A stretch of DNA of 64,000 bases from JANWHF01 sp036276235 (GCA_036276235.1 DATBDZ010000351.1:1-64000), one strand, 5' to 3'. Positions 38,261-46,599 are shown, numbered from the stretch's first letter. Notes: generated from the sequence alone by a model not told the origin. Numbers and translations are program-made.

Positions 38261-39589
38261 TCAGAGCTTGCGAGCTTTCACGGCCGCTTGTGGAGTGCGT
38301 TTTTTTGCTTTCCTCGTAGGCAAAGTCGCGGGTTCGGCGGGAGTTCTGAAAAGATCCAGTCGCGACCCGCCGTCGGCCAAAGCGTGGTCGGCGTCGAGCG
38401 TGGCAAATAGATCCTCGATGCGCTGGGTGATGACGGGCGAGCGGGCGGATTCACCCACCTGCAGAAGGAGTAAGGCTTCCGCGATGGCCCTATTTTTTAA
38501 CATTACCTTGTGAACCGGATCCCAAAGGACGTAATGCCAACATTCAGCATCGAGGCGAAGTTCCGTGCCAAGCAGGGTTTTAACCGCATCCTCCATCTCA
38601 CGGCCAACGTCCATCAGTGCGCGCACAGCGCCGGCAAAGGCAGTCTGACCAACTGGCCGAAAGAGCAGGTGATTAAACGATTCAACCCGGAATTCGCCGG
38701 CCTTATGAGTCCTTGCGAAAACCTGCCTGTATTCGGGAACCAGCTTTGCTAGCAGGCTCCAGTACCGTTCATTCTCAGCGTAGGTAATGCCCAACTGCGA
38801 CGCGCTCGGACGTGATCGAAGAACCGAGGTCTTCGAAGGCAGGCCGGACTCCTTTCTTGGATAGAGCGCCTTCGCGATTTCGTAGAGCGTGATAATACTC
38901 GTAATACTTGTTTTGTCTTTCTCTGGTATAGCAGCGGTCCCGGCGAATGCTATGACTCCACCTTTCTGGAATAATTCAAAGTCGTCAACCAGCCGGCGCG
39001 TGACGACTGCGAGGCCATTGTCCTCGGCCAACGCGACGATGTCAGCGGCCGACACCTTCTTCGCCGTATTGTTGAGTGTTACAAATAGGCGCCGCGTGCG
39101 GGCCTTGCCCTTAGCATCATCTTTGTGCGCCACGAGAAGGACAGAAATCTCATCGCGTGCGATTTTTTTATTTGTCTTGAGCGCCTCTTTGATTCCTGCA
39201 ACCCGGTGCTGGCCATCGATTGCGAACAACTTTTCGTGGCCCGTTAGCCTCAACAATCCCATCGATCGTTGAAGGTAGTCCTCCTGTTCCGCGGTCAGCT
39301 CGTCGCGTGGATCTGCAATGGAGAGCTCCGCCCATGTTGGATCGGCGCCGTATAGGCCGACGACGATCGAGTTGAACAATCGCTCCTCATTCTCTCGGAG
39401 GTATTTGGCGATCCGCGCAGCGTGCTTCTCGTCAAGCTGGCGCTGTATCCAGTCCGCGAGCTTCGCGCTCTTGTAGATTTCGTCCGTACGTTTTATCCAG
39501 TCATCGACGTCGGTAAAGGTCATGCATGTGACGTAGTAGACCCACTCGCCCATGCGGCATCTGATCGTGGGAAACACTAAGTTCTTCAT
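38261..39589 (-). CDS. DGQHR-domain protein, DndB-like
   Basis: 442 residues. The motif DGQHR lies at 125-129 (LFAIDGQHRVAGI), preceded by a region like DndB (YYVTCMTFTDVDDW; LFNSIVVGLYG). DndB proteins bind DNA and control the level of phosphorothioate modification; they are not needed for catalysis. FVTLNNTAKKVSAADIVAL (about 168-186) is also conserved in DGQHR proteins. It is the last gene of the six-gene operon and overlaps the GIY-YIG-like gene by 4 bp (ATGA). In canonical dnd clusters dndB comes first; here it is last. The C-terminus is basic (RKAKKRTPQAAVKARKL). Confidence 0.85.
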   Translation of the reverse strand: MKNLVFPTIRCRMGEWVYYVTCMTFTDVDDWIKRTDEIYKSAKLADWIQRQLDEKHAARIAKYLRENEERLFNSIVVGLYGADPTWAELSIADPRDELTAEQEDYLQRSMGLLRLTGHEKLFAIDGQHRVAGIKEALKTNKKIARDEISVLLVAHKDDAKGKARTRRLFVTLNNTAKKVSAADIVALAEDNGLAVVTRRLVDDFELFQKGGVIAFAGTAAIPEKDKTSITSIITLYEIAKALYPRKESGLPSKTSVLRSRPSASQLGITYAENERYWSLLAKLVPEYRQVFARTHKAGEFRVESFNHLLFRPVGQTAFAGAVRALMDVGREMEDAVKTLLGTELRLDAECWHYVLWDPVHKVMLKNRAIAEALLLLQVGESARSPVITQRIEDLFATLDADHALADGGSRLDLFRTPAEPATLPTRKAKKRTPQAAVKARKL

Positions 39590-40086
39590 CCAAAGATCCT
39601 CCGCACAGTTTTCGAGATCGTCGCCGGGAAATCGCGGTTATGTGGAGGAATAAACGCCGCCAGCAAACCATCCTCAACGGCGGTGATTATGGCGGCGTTG
39701 GGGATTTCAGCATAATAGAAATAAAGGTGCGTTCGCCACTTGGTCACCATCTGTATGATGTGGTCTCGAGGCTTGGATTGTTTGGGTTCGTTCAAGTACG
39801 CATAGAATCGTTTATTGAAATTCATTTTGTCAGCTTTGCCGACGTAGAGGAGGTATTTTACGGACGGATGATCCGCAATTTCGGGTTCGACGACGAAGCT
39901 GTAAACACCGTGCTTGTCTTTTGGGACGAGCTTTCGATGCATCTTGTCAAACTTGATCCGCTGCCAATTGAGCGGAGTGAGTGAAGAGTATCTCTTCCAC
40001 TGCTTGGGACTGAGTACAAATCGATGTACGCGGTAGTACGCGAGATCCTTCTCGGCCTTGGCCGCAGCAACAGGGTCGATCGCCAC
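39586..40086 (-). CDS. GIY-YIG-like nuclease in Dnd-like operon
   Basis: 166 residues. The GIY-YIG core pattern is visible in order: GVYSF (60-64), LLYVGKA (79-85), Arg93 in NKRFYAYL, Glu138 in VEDGLLAAF, and Asn150 in PPHNRDFP. These match the two-Tyr strands, catalytic Arg, metal-binding Glu and the terminal Asn of the family. The basic N-terminal part (about 20-58) has no recognised domain. It should be a metal-dependent DNA endonuclease. Its place between the DndE-HerA fusion and DndB (overlapping DndB by 4 bp) suggests that it works with the modification genes, perhaps as the restriction effector. The homology is read by eye and not by profile search. Confidence 0.65.
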   Translation of the reverse strand: MAIDPVAAAKAEKDLAYYRVHRFVLSPKQWKRYSSLTPLNWQRIKFDKMHRKLVPKDKHGVYSFVVEPEIADHPSVKYLLYVGKADKMNFNKRFYAYLNEPKQSKPRDHIIQMVTKWRTHLYFYYAEIPNAAIITAVEDGLLAAFIPPHNRDFPATISKTVRRIFG

Positions 40087-40126
40087 AGAGTGTCTCCTCC
40101 GATTTGGTCAGTAACTGATTCGCCAC

Positions 40127-41695
40127 TTATCTCCACGCAATAATTCTCGTGGGCTCGCGCTCCGGCAATTTGACTAGCGCAACCCCTCGCTGGAGGGCTT
40201 TGTCGGAAAAATCTTCGGGCCGCACTTTCTGGCCAAGCGCGGATCGCAGGTTTCTGATGCTTTGCGCGCTCGAGTTGAAGACCGCAATCGTTCCCATCTG
40301 GGAAAGGAAGTCGTCCTCTTCCTGATCAAAATCCTCTGGCGACTGAGAAAGCAGCATGACAACACTGCCGCGGGCAGCGCATTTGCGGATTAGCGTGCTG
40401 AGGGCCGCATGGCGGTACTGTAGGATCTCGCGCGCTTCGTCCACGATGAGCAGATGCCGCACTGACCGGTAGCCGCGGCCGTCGACGCGGCTGTCCTCCA
40501 AGGATTTGAGATGGCGGGCTAATGCGTCGAGCAGAAGGAACATGACGAGGCGTTTCGGCTCTTCTGGTGTTCCTCCGAGACCCACTACCCAGCGTTGGCC
40601 GAAGAAAGCCGCCGGTGAGAAGGTCGGCTCGAAAAGGCGGAGGGAAGTCAGCTCATTGAGCTTCGCTTCGATTGAGTTGGTGCGCCGGCCGGCGTCCTCG
40701 TTGGCATGCTGTACGCCGTCACGAATGCGGTCGAGGGACACGCCGGTGCTATGCTGGTGGATTAGGGTAGCAACGACTTGTCGCAGGGAATCCATGGCAA
40801 TGTCGCCCTTGGCACGGATGCACTTTTGGAACGAGTCGCGGAACGCGATGGCCGATTCGGCGATCTCCGCCTCGGTGGCATTTTTGTGCATCGCGAGGAA
40901 GTCAAGTGGGACAGGCTGAGCTGGCACGTCGAGCGGCATAATACCGGGGAATCGATCAGCGATCGTGTGGCCGCCCCACTCGCTCTTGGCAACGAATCTG
41001 CCGCCGTTCACGAATTCACCCTTCGGGTCAATCAGCAACATGGGGATGTTGGCGAGGTTAATGATGCCCTCAGCCATAGCTAAGCCGGTGCGGGTCTTGC
41101 CCGAGCGCGTCTTACCCATGACTGCAATGTGCGGCGATCGTCCGGGAGCGTTCAGCTCAACCGTCACGACTGCATTTGTGCGCTGCTCGATGCTGACTTC
41201 ACCAATACGGATGGCGAGTGCGCCGGCAGACGATGTCCCAATTCCATCGCCCTCCGAGGCGTCCGGCGAGGAGAGATCGCCCGCCAGCCCAGCCAGATGA
41301 ACGGAGAAATCAACTTCGCGTTGGCCAGCAGCCTTATAGTCATCCTGCAAGAGAAGGGCGCCGCGGTGCCAGTGGGCTTCTACGAGATGGCGGAAACGCT
41401 CGCCGGAGTCAATCTTCGTGTCGCTTGCCTCGGCCAGCAAGCACGCCCAAAGGTCACCGTCGTCGCCAAAAAGGTGGGTGCCCTCGATCGCGTTTGCCAT
41501 TTCCGCAGAGCGGTCAATCAGCTCTGGCTCGCCGTCGTTGGCGAGGGAGCGGGAAATGGCAAGTCTCGCTACAGTGGCGCGGTCCCCCGGCAGGAGGCTC
41601 GTCCGGAGGTGGTTTAGGAACTCGTCGGCATGGCGAGTGGGCCGATAACGGAGGCGGTCGACGCGCGTGACGTTGAATTCAGCTTCTTCGGACAC
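40127..41695 (-). CDS. DndE-like domain fused to HerA/FtsK-type ATPase
   Basis: 522 residues. Residues about 8-118 match the DndE plan: VDRLRYRPTRHADEFLNHLR, a helix with ARLAISRSL, SAEMANAIEGTHLFGDDGDL (DndE has S-x-E-M-x-W-x-V-F-G-G), and FRHLVEAHWHRGALLL (DndE: F-R-L-H-L-H-R-G). After a linker (about 140-160), a HerA-like ATPase follows: Walker A GKTRSGKT (194-201), LLIDPKGEF, Walker B HLLIVDEAREIL (414-425), and VVMLLSQSPEDF, with an arginine-rich end. HerA proteins are hexameric DNA translocases. DndE is normally a separate protein of about 110 residues that binds nicked DNA. The fusion would tether modification to a DNA motor. It starts 11 bp after the DndD gene. Confidence 0.8.
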   Translation of the reverse strand: MSEEAEFNVTRVDRLRYRPTRHADEFLNHLRTSLLPGDRATVARLAISRSLANDGEPELIDRSAEMANAIEGTHLFGDDGDLWACLLAEASDTKIDSGERFRHLVEAHWHRGALLLQDDYKAAGQREVDFSVHLAGLAGDLSSPDASEGDGIGTSSAGALAIRIGEVSIEQRTNAVVTVELNAPGRSPHIAVMGKTRSGKTRTGLAMAEGIINLANIPMLLIDPKGEFVNGGRFVAKSEWGGHTIADRFPGIMPLDVPAQPVPLDFLAMHKNATEAEIAESAIAFRDSFQKCIRAKGDIAMDSLRQVVATLIHQHSTGVSLDRIRDGVQHANEDAGRRTNSIEAKLNELTSLRLFEPTFSPAAFFGQRWVVGLGGTPEEPKRLVMFLLLDALARHLKSLEDSRVDGRGYRSVRHLLIVDEAREILQYRHAALSTLIRKCAARGSVVMLLSQSPEDFDQEEDDFLSQMGTIAVFNSSAQSIRNLRSALGQKVRPEDFSDKALQRGVALVKLPEREPTRIIAWR

Positions 41696-41706
41696 GGGTG
41701 CGACTC

Positions 41707-43776
41707 CTAGTGATCGAAGTACCGGTCGGAGACGACGTTGGATACGCCGGATCCGTCACCGATTGGCTCGAATGTGACGAGGTACTGTGCCAGCAAGTAA
41801 GGCTTCAGCGCTTGGGCATACTCTTGTGAGATCTCCTCGTCGTGCGACAGGAAGAACACCTGACCGGGCGCGGTCTTGGCAAGGTAGGCTAGGATTCGGG
41901 CGCGGTATTCGGAATCCATGTTCCCAACGGGCGTGTCAATCACCAGAGGTGCGTCCTCCCCTGAAACCTGTGCGATTGCAAGTGTGAAGGCCAATCCGAA
42001 CGCACGCTTTTGGGCGCCCGACAGAGTTGTGATGTAAATCGGCGGCGATTTTGGGGCCGTCAGCATCGGCTGGTAGTCGGGATCGAACTCGACTTTGTGC
42101 CGCTGGTATTCCGAGGACACCATGGCGCGAAAATGCTCGGTACAGCGCGCCTCGATCGCCGATCGGCACAGGGGGACGAGCCGCTCCTTGGTCTCTTCAA
42201 TGACCTCGCGGACACGATAGGCCAGGTCGACTTTCGACTGGATGGGATCGAGTTCTCGCTTCTTACTCTCCATCTGGCCGATCGCACCCTTTAGGTCTTT
42301 AAGCTCCGACTCGTAGCCCTTGGCAATGGTCTCTAAGCGAAGCTTCTCATTCAGCGAATCGCGGACCTTTCCATCCAGTTCCGACAATTCGTGCTTCAGT
42401 TTTTCAACCTTCGGCTGAAGGTCGCGAACCGAATCCCATTTGCGCTCAAGGTCGCGCAGCCTCGACTTGGTGGTGCTCCACTGGGTTGCGAGCGAGGCGA
42501 CATCACCTGTGTCGGCCTTAGCGCGGGACTTGATCTTCGCATCTACTCCATTGCGCTCGGTCGCGCTAAGGAACGTAAAACGGAAGTCAGGCGCGCAGTC
42601 CCTGGGCGGCGGGCTCCAGAGCATCTCCAAGGCGGCTCGGAAGCGCGAGGTAAGCTGCGTGCGCTGCTCACGCGTGAGCGGCGGGATGATCGCTTCCGAA
42701 CCCTCAGGAGGGAGGGCTTTAGCGAGGATCTGCTCTGCTTTGCCGGCCGCCTCGTCTCGGACGATAAGCCAGCGATCACGGACGATTTCCTTGTGCAGTC
42801 GGTCACGGATGCGGTGGCCGAACTTGCGAAGCGCGATTGGAAGCGCCAGGTTCCCGAGCTCGCGCTGGAAGGCCTGCTTCAGTTCCATCTCCTGTTTGGC
42901 CAGGTCAATTTTCTTCTCGGAGAGGCGCTGCAGGTCCAGCGTCGTGTCGCCAACGACCTGCTTAAGCTCCGTGATCTTGGCGCGACGGGTATCCTCCGCA
43001 GCGTCATGGTCCTTGCGCGCCCCTTCAAGCTGTGCTGCGGTTTCCTTGATCGATGCCTCCAATTCGTCGGCGCGCTGGCGCTTTAGCGTCAAGTCATCCT
43101 CTCGAATGTCCTTGTTGTCCGGGTTAAGCTGCTTGCTCTTCGAGTGAATGTAGGTCTTGAGGCTAGCGCTTAACTCCTGCAATAAACCAGTGCCGAACAG
43201 CGTGGTGACGGCATCGGATAACGCGCGGCCCCCGGATGACTCGACCCGTTCCTGCGCCTGTTCACCGTCGAAGAAGAAGCACGGGGTAACGTGCGGCGGG
43301 AATAACAGTTCTGAGATTTTGTTGTTGGCCTCCTGCCAATGGTTGTATGAGCGGACTTGGCCATGGTCATCAATCCGCACTTCCTCGCCATCATCTGAGT
43401 CGAGCATCTCGCCGCCGCGGCGGTAGTACCACGTGCGCGTGATCGTGACGTGGTTGTCGTCGTCGCCGAAGACCAGTTCGACGAAGGCGCTGGGGTCCGG
43501 CTCGTCCAGGGCAGGGCGGTGGAGAATGCGGCGCATGAGCTGCCGATAGGAGCGGCTCTGCTCCTCGTCCTTGTTGCTAAGCCGGACGCCCTCAATGTAA
43601 TGCATCGCCTCGCGGCCGAAGAGACCGAGGTATAGGGACATTAGGAGCGACGTCTTGCCATTGCCGTTCATGGCGCCGACAAGGATTACCCGTTTCTTTC
43701 CCTGCGCTTCTGGGAACCGAAAGGTCGTCGAGCGATAGCTGCGCCAGTTACGGAGAGTCACTTCACGGAGTTGCAT
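41707..43776 (-). CDS. dndD: DNA sulfur modification protein DndD (SMC-like ATPase)
   Basis: 689 residues. Walker A GAMNGNGKTS (34-43), the DndD hallmark FFFDGEQ (167-173), coiled coils (about 210-300 and 430-540), ABC-type signature LSGAQKRA (585-592) and Walker B APLVIDTPVGNMD (609-621). DndD is an SMC/Rad50-like ATPase that supports phosphorothioate insertion with DndC and DndE, probably by opening or nicking DNA. The gene follows the small ORF by 2 bp and precedes the DndE-HerA gene by 11 bp. Length and motifs are normal for the family. Confidence 0.92.
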   Translation of the reverse strand: MQLREVTLRNWRSYRSTTFRFPEAQGKKRVILVGAMNGNGKTSLLMSLYLGLFGREAMHYIEGVRLSNKDEEQSRSYRQLMRRILHRPALDEPDPSAFVELVFGDDDNHVTITRTWYYRRGGEMLDSDDGEEVRIDDHGQVRSYNHWQEANNKISELLFPPHVTPCFFFDGEQAQERVESSGGRALSDAVTTLFGTGLLQELSASLKTYIHSKSKQLNPDNKDIREDDLTLKRQRADELEASIKETAAQLEGARKDHDAAEDTRRAKITELKQVVGDTTLDLQRLSEKKIDLAKQEMELKQAFQRELGNLALPIALRKFGHRIRDRLHKEIVRDRWLIVRDEAAGKAEQILAKALPPEGSEAIIPPLTREQRTQLTSRFRAALEMLWSPPPRDCAPDFRFTFLSATERNGVDAKIKSRAKADTGDVASLATQWSTTKSRLRDLERKWDSVRDLQPKVEKLKHELSELDGKVRDSLNEKLRLETIAKGYESELKDLKGAIGQMESKKRELDPIQSKVDLAYRVREVIEETKERLVPLCRSAIEARCTEHFRAMVSSEYQRHKVEFDPDYQPMLTAPKSPPIYITTLSGAQKRAFGLAFTLAIAQVSGEDAPLVIDTPVGNMDSEYRARILAYLAKTAPGQVFFLSHDEEISQEYAQALKPYLLAQYLVTFEPIGDGSGVSNVVSDRYFDH

Positions 43777-43778
43777 GT

Positions 43779-43982
43779 TCAGTCCCCCCGCTCCAAAAAC
43801 TCCGCCAAGATCGCGTCGAATTCCTGAGTAATTCCCATTTGTCTGCCACTGCCCAGATACTCACGTTGGACGTCGACTAGCTCGCGCAGTAGCGTCAGCG
43901 TGATTTTCTTTGATCTACACGCTGCAGTGAGCGAAGCCTTGGCGTCCGCCTCGCGAAAAATGGGGAGCTCTTTGGATTTCAT
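43779..43982 (-). CDS. Small helical protein between dndC and dndD
   Basis: 67 residues, predicted mostly helical and charged, with no Cys after position 22 and no signal peptide. It occupies the usual place of a Dnd accessory gene: its ATG overlaps the dndC stop by 4 bp, and its stop is 2 bp before dndD. I recall similar small proteins annotated as DNA-modification-system-associated, but I do not recognise a domain. It is too short for a DndE, whose domain is present in the fusion at 40127-41695. A role as an assembly or DNA-binding cofactor is a guess. Confidence 0.75.
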   Translation of the reverse strand: MKSKELPIFREADAKASLTAACRSKKITLTLLRELVDVQREYLGSGRQMGITQEFDAILAEFLERGD

Positions 43983-45091
43983 TCTTGTCCGAGGATGCTG
44001 AGTAACTTCCTCGCCTTGTTGGCGGCACCGAGCGACTCGTCGTCCCGCCAGATCTGTTCGATGTGCCTCACTTCTGCCTCCGAAATCAGCGCGAGATCCA
44101 AGTCGCGTTCGAGTTGCTGGAGGCGCTCCAGAACGGTACGTCGGGCAGCCATCGTGAATGGCCCCATGCCCTCATTGCCATTGCGGCGTTCGGTCATACG
44201 GTTTTCAGGCTGGCGGCTGAATTCCTTCAGCCAGTCCCGGAAATCGGCCAAGCCCTCCAAGTGTTCAAAGCCGTTGTCGATGAAATTTCGAAGGGATTTG
44301 TCCTTCTCGACGACGGTACACGTCCAACACCCGAAACGCGCGGAACTCGTACCGCAGGACGGCGCCTCTTCGCGATCGGTGATGAGCGGGCATTCCCCGC
44401 CCTGCGCATTGCGGTACAGAGTTACAAGCTGTTTATGAGTACCACCCCACGGTGGCCTAAGTTGCATAAGCAGAACCCAGACGTCTTCGGTGGTGAGGTC
44501 GACGATTGGCCGGAAAACAAGGCACCCGTTTACATCATTATGCGGGTTCAGGCGCGTTCCGTTGTCGTAGCGTTTCATCACCTTGGCGCGGGCGGTTGAT
44601 TCTGTACGACGAACGCCGAGCAAGAGCGTCACTTCGCCATTCTCGGCGGCTTTATCGCGGATGTAAGCGGTCGTCGGGCGGATCTTCATCCGGTCCGTGC
44701 ACCAGCGAAATAAGCGATTTGGCGCAGGGTAGCCGCGGCCGATGAGATTCACCCAGAAGGTATGATCAAGGTCGGGTGTTGTCTTTACAACGCTGACGGG
44801 GACGTTCAAGCCACCAACAGCTTCGCGAATTCGGTCAAGCGTCCTATCAACAAACCCTTGGACGATGGGGGATTCGACGAGCGTATCGTTTGCCAGCACG
44901 TGGACGGCACGGGTGCGTTTAGAGGGAGGAAGGGACAGGAGCATCTCGAAAACGAGATGGAGAACGAGCGTAGAATCTTTGCCGCCAGAGAAGCCAACGA
45001 TCCAGGGACGTTGATTTGGCTGAAGGTATTCATCCTTCAGCTCATCACGTATTGCCTGGAGGCGCTGTGGAAAGTCATCACTAGAAGCCAT
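43979..45091 (-). CDS. dndC: DNA phosphorothioation sulfurtransferase DndC
   Basis: 370 residues, shorter than many DndC proteins (roughly 400-520). PP-loop SGGKDS (35-40) places it in the PAPS-reductase/ATP-pyrophosphatase family. FRWCTDRMK (128-136) and a Cys cluster (Cys234, Cys246, Cys255, Cys258; CGTSSARFGCWTC) fit the iron-sulfur site of DndC. LLLGVRRTES (157-166) is also typical. It should activate DNA with ATP and transfer sulfur to the backbone. The sulfur donor, a cysteine desulfurase (DndA or IscS), is not in the window. It is the first gene of the operon; ATG 45091 follows AGG. Confidence 0.9.
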   Translation of the reverse strand: MASSDDFPQRLQAIRDELKDEYLQPNQRPWIVGFSGGKDSTLVLHLVFEMLLSLPPSKRTRAVHVLANDTLVESPIVQGFVDRTLDRIREAVGGLNVPVSVVKTTPDLDHTFWVNLIGRGYPAPNRLFRWCTDRMKIRPTTAYIRDKAAENGEVTLLLGVRRTESTARAKVMKRYDNGTRLNPHNDVNGCLVFRPIVDLTTEDVWVLLMQLRPPWGGTHKQLVTLYRNAQGGECPLITDREEAPSCGTSSARFGCWTCTVVEKDKSLRNFIDNGFEHLEGLADFRDWLKEFSRQPENRMTERRNGNEGMGPFTMAARRTVLERLQQLERDLDLALISEAEVRHIEQIWRDDESLGAANKARKLLSILGQE

Positions 45092-45122
45092 TGTAACCTA
45101 CGCGTGTCCAATAATTCCTGCG

Positions 45123-45151
45123 AGAATAGCCGCTTGCGCGTGTTTCACCAA
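45123..45151 (-). promoter_or_regulatory. Candidate sigma-70 promoter of the Dnd-like operon
   Basis: On the minus strand TTGGTG (45151-45146) and TATTCT (45128-45123) are spaced 17 bp apart, ending about 32 bp before the dndC start codon. The boxes are each a four-of-six match to the vegetative consensus. There is no experimental support. Confidence 0.35.
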
Positions 45152-45317
45152 CTGCGGACACATTGGTGCGCAGCGCGACAGGCCACTGCGGGCCTTCCCC
45201 GCGTTCGCGCTCGGTGGATTGTCTCAGAAGGATACGTCGATTGCGAGCTGGATGCACATCGGCAGTGCGTGCGCGCCAGAAGGGGGCTGCCACGGCCGAC
45301 CGGCGACTCAACTCTGC

Positions 45318-45494
45318 TCAATAAATCCGCCAAAACCCCGGCGTGATTAATTCCACCAAATGCTGATCCGGATCACGGAAGTAGATGCTCTCTGCCCCTT
45401 GCGGCCACTTCACGATGCTTTCGATGGGGATGCCGCTTGATTCCAGCTTTTGTTGCCTTACGTCCTCTGCGGCGATTGCGAAGGCGAAGTGGTG
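45318..45494 (-). pseudogene. C-terminal remnant of a VOC (glyoxalase-type) family gene
   Basis: Reading from 45494 to a TGA at 45320-45318 gives 58 residues that look like the end of a VOC protein: HHFAFAIAAEDV, SGIPIESIVKWPQGAES, FRDPDQHLVELITPGFW. Upstream of 45494 the frame dissolves into Pro/Arg-rich noise, so the N-terminal half is gone. VOC enzymes are metal-dependent, and the missing half carries part of the metal site, so the fragment cannot be functional. It abuts the start region of the Dnd-like operon, which suggests that the operon or another rearrangement broke the gene. Confidence 0.7.
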
Positions 45495-45770
45495 CCGCTG
45501 GCGCTGTGGGCGGGGATGGTGCCGCCGGGGGTGGGGAAGGGGTCGCTCGTCGCGCCGGATTACCCCGATTCATTTTCGAGCCCAACGGAGGCCAGTGGAA
45601 TCGCCATCGCCTGGTTGGTTCGGATTAAATCGGCCGAAGCGCAGTTCGTGCGATCCTATGGCGGCAATGGGTTCGAAAGATTAGTGGAACGTATAAATCC
45701 AGATCTATTAAACCTGCGCCGCAAGAGCATCGTTTGATAATGCGGCGATCCTTCCGTTGCAGAAAATAGC
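45495..45770. other. Gap between VOC remnant and macro-domain gene; no supportable gene
   Basis: Both strands have short open frames. The plus-strand frame 45450-45737 ends in SYGGNGFERLVERINPDLLN and looks more protein-like than chance, so it may be debris of another gene; I cannot assign it. No tRNA, integrase or direct repeat that could mark an island end was seen. Confidence 0.35.
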
Positions 45771-46391
45771 TCACCGCGCCACCTGTCGATCGCCATCATA
45801 GCAAATCGCCCGCTGCCGATCGGCGACATGATCCCAGTTGGGCGCTTTCACAGGCTCAAGATAATTCCGATACGCCGCGGCCATTTGGCGGGCGGCTTCG
45901 GTAAACGGCATGCCCCCGAAGCCGGTGCCCATCGCGGGGAAGGCTGCCGTGCTAATCGTCCGTTCGTTGTTGCGATTGTATCCGTCGATTGCCAGCAGCG
46001 CGGCCCACGTCGCGACATAGACTTTATCCGTACCGGCAATGTTGCCCGGCACACGCATCGTCGGCGCGTGGGCGATGAATGGCAGTCGATCGTCGCCGGT
46101 CTCGATGACGAAGGCGGTTCCGATCGGCTGCTCGCCGTGAAATTCGTCGGCGATGTGACGCTGCACGCGCTTCATCAACTCGACGCCAAACCGCCCCACC
46201 ACCGCGGCGTCGATTCCCGCCGTCATTAATCCAAACGCGTTGCCGGCCGTGACAAAACAATCGCACGGCTCAATGTCTTCAAACCGTCCGCGAATCACCC
46301 GCACGCCGCGCAACCCGGCAAATCGCCGAGTGAAAGCGTCGCACATCGTCTGTTCGGGATGAATGAGCCAGATGGAGTTGAGCACGGACAA
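45771..46391 (-). CDS. Macro-domain protein
   Basis: 206 residues. The macro fold is shown by FVTAGNAFGLMTAGIDAAVV (about 46-65, the Asn/Gly-rich ADP-ribose loop) and ISTAAFPAMGTGFGGMPFTEAARQM (second loop). It may bind or remove ADP-ribose or a related nucleotide from proteins or nucleic acids. The catalytic Asn of deacylating macro domains is plausible at Asn51. It lies 680 bp upstream of the Dnd-like operon on the same strand. Macro domains do occur in defence and toxin-antitoxin loci, but the decayed region between argues against cotranscription. Confidence 0.82.
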   Translation of the reverse strand: MSVLNSIWLIHPEQTMCDAFTRRFAGLRGVRVIRGRFEDIEPCDCFVTAGNAFGLMTAGIDAAVVGRFGVELMKRVQRHIADEFHGEQPIGTAFVIETGDDRLPFIAHAPTMRVPGNIAGTDKVYVATWAALLAIDGYNRNNERTISTAAFPAMGTGFGGMPFTEAARQMAAAYRNYLEPVKAPNWDHVADRQRAICYDGDRQVAR

Positions 46392-46599
46392 CCTTCGCGG
46401 CGCATTATAGAGTTTCAGGAGCGTGTTGTCCGCCTCTAGGCACCAGAGGTCGCGGTCGTCCGACTCGTCACGCGGCTGCGCCGCACAGGCACTGCCCGCC
46501 GCGCCTCTGTTCGGTTTGCTCAGATCGCTGGCGCAACGGTATTATCTGACGGACGAAAATCTCAACAAGTGCGAAGCACACATCATGGGGAGTTGAACC

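Noticed and set aside
38261..45091. BREX, DISARM or canonical restriction-modification system
   Set aside because: No PglX/PglZ, methyltransferase or Type I/III subunits occur; DndC and DndD motifs point to phosphorothioation.
45373..45585. Minus-strand frame of 70 codons overlapping the VOC remnant
   Set aside because: Pro/Arg/Ala-rich composition with no domain; the VOC-like frame is in a different phase and is the better explanation.
38261..45770. dndA (cysteine desulfurase) within or beside the operon
   Set aside because: No PLP-dependent NifS-like frame was found on either strand; a housekeeping IscS may supply sulfur.
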